Shown here: one piece after another, positions 4,585 to 6,436 of the stretch | Layout of the letters: every line of letters begins with the position of its first letter | How positions within the stretch are numbered: position 1 is the first letter of the stretch | Source of the DNA: JBGTCY01 sp041748615 | Lineage (GTDB): Bacteria > Bacteroidota > Bacteroidia > Chitinophagales > CAIOSU01 | Direction: 5' to 3' | NCBI GenBank assembly: GCA_041748615.1 | Contig: JBGTCY010000279.1 | Coordinates: forward strand, 1 to 6,436 | Length of the DNA stretch: 6,436 bases | Notes under the pieces: model-generated | The model's input: the letters and a program-made list of their open reading frames with translations, nothing else | Database searches by the model: none | What the model was told of the DNA's origin: nothing | Made by a program: the position numbers and the translations under genes

Positions 4585-6081
4585 ATGGGTTTTAAATCCT
4601 TCCTGATACAGCCTTATGCGCGCTTTACCGCTTACAAAGTCCGTGAATGGATGCAGCAGCCGATTCAGGCTCAGGATAAAATTTTAAACAGCATCACAGG
4701 AATTGCCGCCACGACAGCATTTGGGAAAGCTCATGATTTCGCTTCCGTCAGAAATTACAGCGATTTCAAAAAAGCGGTTCCGCTGCGGGATTATGAGCAA
4801 TCAAGAAATTATATTGAACGCGTCATCGAAGGTGAAAAAAATGTCACCTGGCCCGGTTTGCCAAAATATTTCGCAAAAACATCCGGCACCACCTCCGGCA
4901 CAAAATACATCCCCATCACCCGCGACTCGATTGGAAATCATTTTTTTTCCGCGCAAACAGCGCTTCTGCTATTCATGCAACAAACCCGTGCGTGGGAAAT
5001 CATGAATGGCAGAATGATTTTTTTATCCGGCAGTCCCGAACTTGAAAAAATCGGTCCCGCTCAAATTCCCTGCGGAAGATTGTCCGGCATTGTCAATCAT
5101 CAGATTCCGGCATATCTGCGCACCAACCAACTGCCGGGTTATACAACCAACTGCATTGAGGATTGGGAACAAAAAGTGGACAAAATCGTGGAGGAAACCA
5201 TCCGTCAAAACATGACGCTCATCAGCGGCATTCCGCCCTGGCTGCAGATGTATTTTGACAAGCTGATTCAAAAAGCCGGAAAGCCGGTCGCGGAGATTTT
5301 TCCGAATCTGAAAGTGCTGGTTCATGGCGGAGTAAATTTTGAACCGTATCGTGCGCGGCTTGAAAATTCGGTCGGAAAATCACTGCCAACGATTGAAACC
5401 TACCCTGCTTCCGAAGGTTTTTTCGCTTACCAGGATACTCCGCAATGGCAGGGATTGCTGTTGAATGCGGATTCGGGAATTTTCTTTGAGTTTGTGAAAG
5501 CGGAAAATATTTTTGAAAACAACCCTGAACGATTGTCGCTCCGCGAAGTGGAAACAGGCGTGAACTATGCGCTGGTTATCAGTTCAAATGCCGGACTGTG
5601 GGGATATGTGATTGGCGACACGTTGAAGTTTCTTTCCCTGAATCCTTATCGCATCGCGGTAACGGGAAGAATCAGTCAATATATTTCCGCTTTTGGCGAG
5701 CACGTGATTGTGGAAGAAGTGGAACAGGCGTTGCAAAACACTTTGAAAATACACCCCGCGCAAGTGACGGAATTTACGGTCGCTCCGCAAGTTCAACCTC
5801 CGACTGGTGAATTACCCTGTCATGAGTGGTTCATTGAGTTTGAAAAAATGCCCGATAATCTCGTGGCTTTTACTGCCGAATTAAATCAACAGATGAGTTT
5901 GAAAAACAGCTACTATGACGATTTGATTCGGGGAAAGGTGTTACAGCCACTGAAAGTTTACTCTTTGAAAAAACACGCTTTTATTGAATTGATGAAAGAA
6001 GCCGGAAAGCTGGGAGGGCAAAATAAAGTGCCGCGCATTGCTAACGGGCGGGAAATCGCTGAAAAATTAAAAATCAATTAG
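4585..6081 (+). CDS. GH3-family acyl-adenylating enzyme (acyl acid-amido synthetase-like)
   Basis: The product is 498 residues, the usual length of bacterial GH3 proteins (GH3 auxin-responsive promoter family, a branch of the ANL adenylating superfamily). Plant members activate a carboxylic acid such as jasmonate, indole-acetate or a benzoate with ATP and join it to an amino acid; bacterial substrates are largely unknown. The three ATP-binding motifs are present in order: TSGTTSGTKYIP (99-110), YPASEGFF (273-280), and YVIGDTLKF (341-349) with the following TGRISQY and FGEHV (360-374). A C-terminal small domain ends in GGQNKVPRI (477-485), where K481 sits where ANL enzymes often carry a catalytic lysine. 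No signal peptide or TM segment is seen, so it should be cytoplasmic. The ATG at 4585 matches the normal MG-K-S-F-type beginning of family members. All key motifs look intact, so the enzyme is probably active. The gene diverges from the epimerase behind an unusually structured spacer, and the next gene starts 10 bp after its stop. Confidence 0.95.
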   Translation: MGFKSFLIQPYARFTAYKVREWMQQPIQAQDKILNSITGIAATTAFGKAHDFASVRNYSDFKKAVPLRDYEQSRNYIERVIEGEKNVTWPGLPKYFAKTSGTTSGTKYIPITRDSIGNHFFSAQTALLLFMQQTRAWEIMNGRMIFLSGSPELEKIGPAQIPCGRLSGIVNHQIPAYLRTNQLPGYTTNCIEDWEQKVDKIVEETIRQNMTLISGIPPWLQMYFDKLIQKAGKPVAEIFPNLKVLVHGGVNFEPYRARLENSVGKSLPTIETYPASEGFFAYQDTPQWQGLLLNADSGIFFEFVKAENIFENNPERLSLREVETGVNYALVISSNAGLWGYVIGDTLKFLSLNPYRIAVTGRISQYISAFGEHVIVEEVEQALQNTLKIHPAQVTEFTVAPQVQPPTGELPCHEWFIEFEKMPDNLVAFTAELNQQMSLKNSYYDDLIRGKVLQPLKVYSLKKHAFIELMKEAGKLGGQNKVPRIANGREIAEKLKIN

Positions 6082-6091
6082 CGCACATGCA

Positions 6092-6436
6092 ATGAACCGA
6101 CAAGCTGAAATATCAATCATTAGCGAAGATTCAAAAGTACAGATTTGTATTCCATCTAATGACAAAAATTGGATACTGATTTTAGTTTGGTTTATTGGAT
6201 GGCTATCGGCCGTTCCAATATTGATAGCGATATCCGTTTCAAACAATGAACCTATAATAAATCCATTTAACCTGTTTTTGATGGTGGTTTGGATTGGAGG
6301 AATATTTTTTTCCGGACGAATTCTTTTATGGAAAACTTTTGGGATTGAGCATGTGGAAGTAACCGAAAATGAATTAACAATTACAAGAGAAATATTGGGA
6401 TGGCACAGAACGAAAAATTATCGTTTAGACAAGGTA
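6092..6436 (+). CDS. Two-TM membrane protein with probable PH-like C-terminal domain, partial
   Basis: An open frame of 115 codons starts at ATG 6092, ten bp after the GH3 stop, and continues past the right edge without a stop. An ATG at 6087 in another frame stops after two codons, so 6092 is the start. A polar N-terminus (1-26) is followed by two membrane segments (about 27-49 and 58-80) and then a beta-rich stretch with IEHVEVTENELTITRE (85-100), GWHRTKNYRLDKV (103-115). A double TM helix followed by strands of this kind resembles bacterial PH-domain (YdbS/bPH2-like) or Ycf4-like small membrane proteins; this is a pattern-based guess. Codon use differs from the GH3 gene: 9 of 19 isoleucines use ATA here against about 2 of 39 there by my reading. 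The short spacing allows co-transcription with GH3. Confidence 0.85.
   Translation, partial: MNRQAEISIISEDSKVQICIPSNDKNWILILVWFIGWLSAVPILIAISVSNNEPIINPFNLFLMVVWIGGIFFSGRILLWKTFGIEHVEVTENELTITREILGWHRTKNYRLDKV

Noticed and set aside
4703..5005. 100-residue frames within the GH3 gene on either strand (also 5023-5325)
   Set aside because: They lie fully inside the GH3 frame, which carries all expected catalytic motifs; the alternatives show none.

Overview
The window looks like ordinary chromosomal DNA from a member of the Bacteroidota. The signs are a Sec signal peptide ending in KAQ, a lipoprotein signal ending in LFSC, no clear Shine-Dalgarno sequences before the starts, a TAnnTTTG-type -7 box, a TPR protein with the Cys-containing C-terminal cap common in this phylum, and a stand-alone bacterial GH3-family enzyme. 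No RNA genes, insertion sequences, CRISPR arrays or phage genes were found.

Layout from left to right. Positions 1-182 hold no supported gene. A secreted protein made of ten uninterrupted 34-residue TPR units plus a Cys-bearing cap is on the minus strand (183-1433). A 282-bp divergent intergenic region follows, then a small, very histidine-rich lipoprotein on the plus strand (1716-2117). Its stop lies 4 bp from the stop of a convergent polytopic membrane protein on the minus strand (2122-3342), which resembles GT-C/polysaccharide-polymerase proteins. Upstream of that gene, on the same strand and 68 bp away, is an aldose 1-epimerase-like protein (3411-4355); the two may be co-transcribed. A 229-bp divergent intergenic region (4356-4584) packed with dyad symmetries separates it from a GH3-family acyl-adenylating enzyme on the plus strand (4585-6081). 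Ten bp later a two-TM membrane protein begins (6092) and runs off the right edge.

The genes do not form an obvious single pathway. The epimerase and the GT-C-like protein both fit sugar or glycan metabolism. The TPR protein and the lipoprotein are envelope proteins of unknown partner. The GH3 enzyme probably activates a carboxylic acid with ATP and conjugates it to an amine, but its substrate is unknown.

The most unusual part is the region before the GH3 gene. It has three consecutive inverted repeats (one nested) and a perfect TAnnTTTG box only 4 bp before the ATG, which predicts a leaderless or nearly leaderless mRNA. Also notable are a non-ATG start on the membrane gene that a one-base homopolymer change would turn into an ATG start, and a 14-bp repeat in the lipoprotein gene read in two different frames. 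I see no convincing wholly new multi-gene system.
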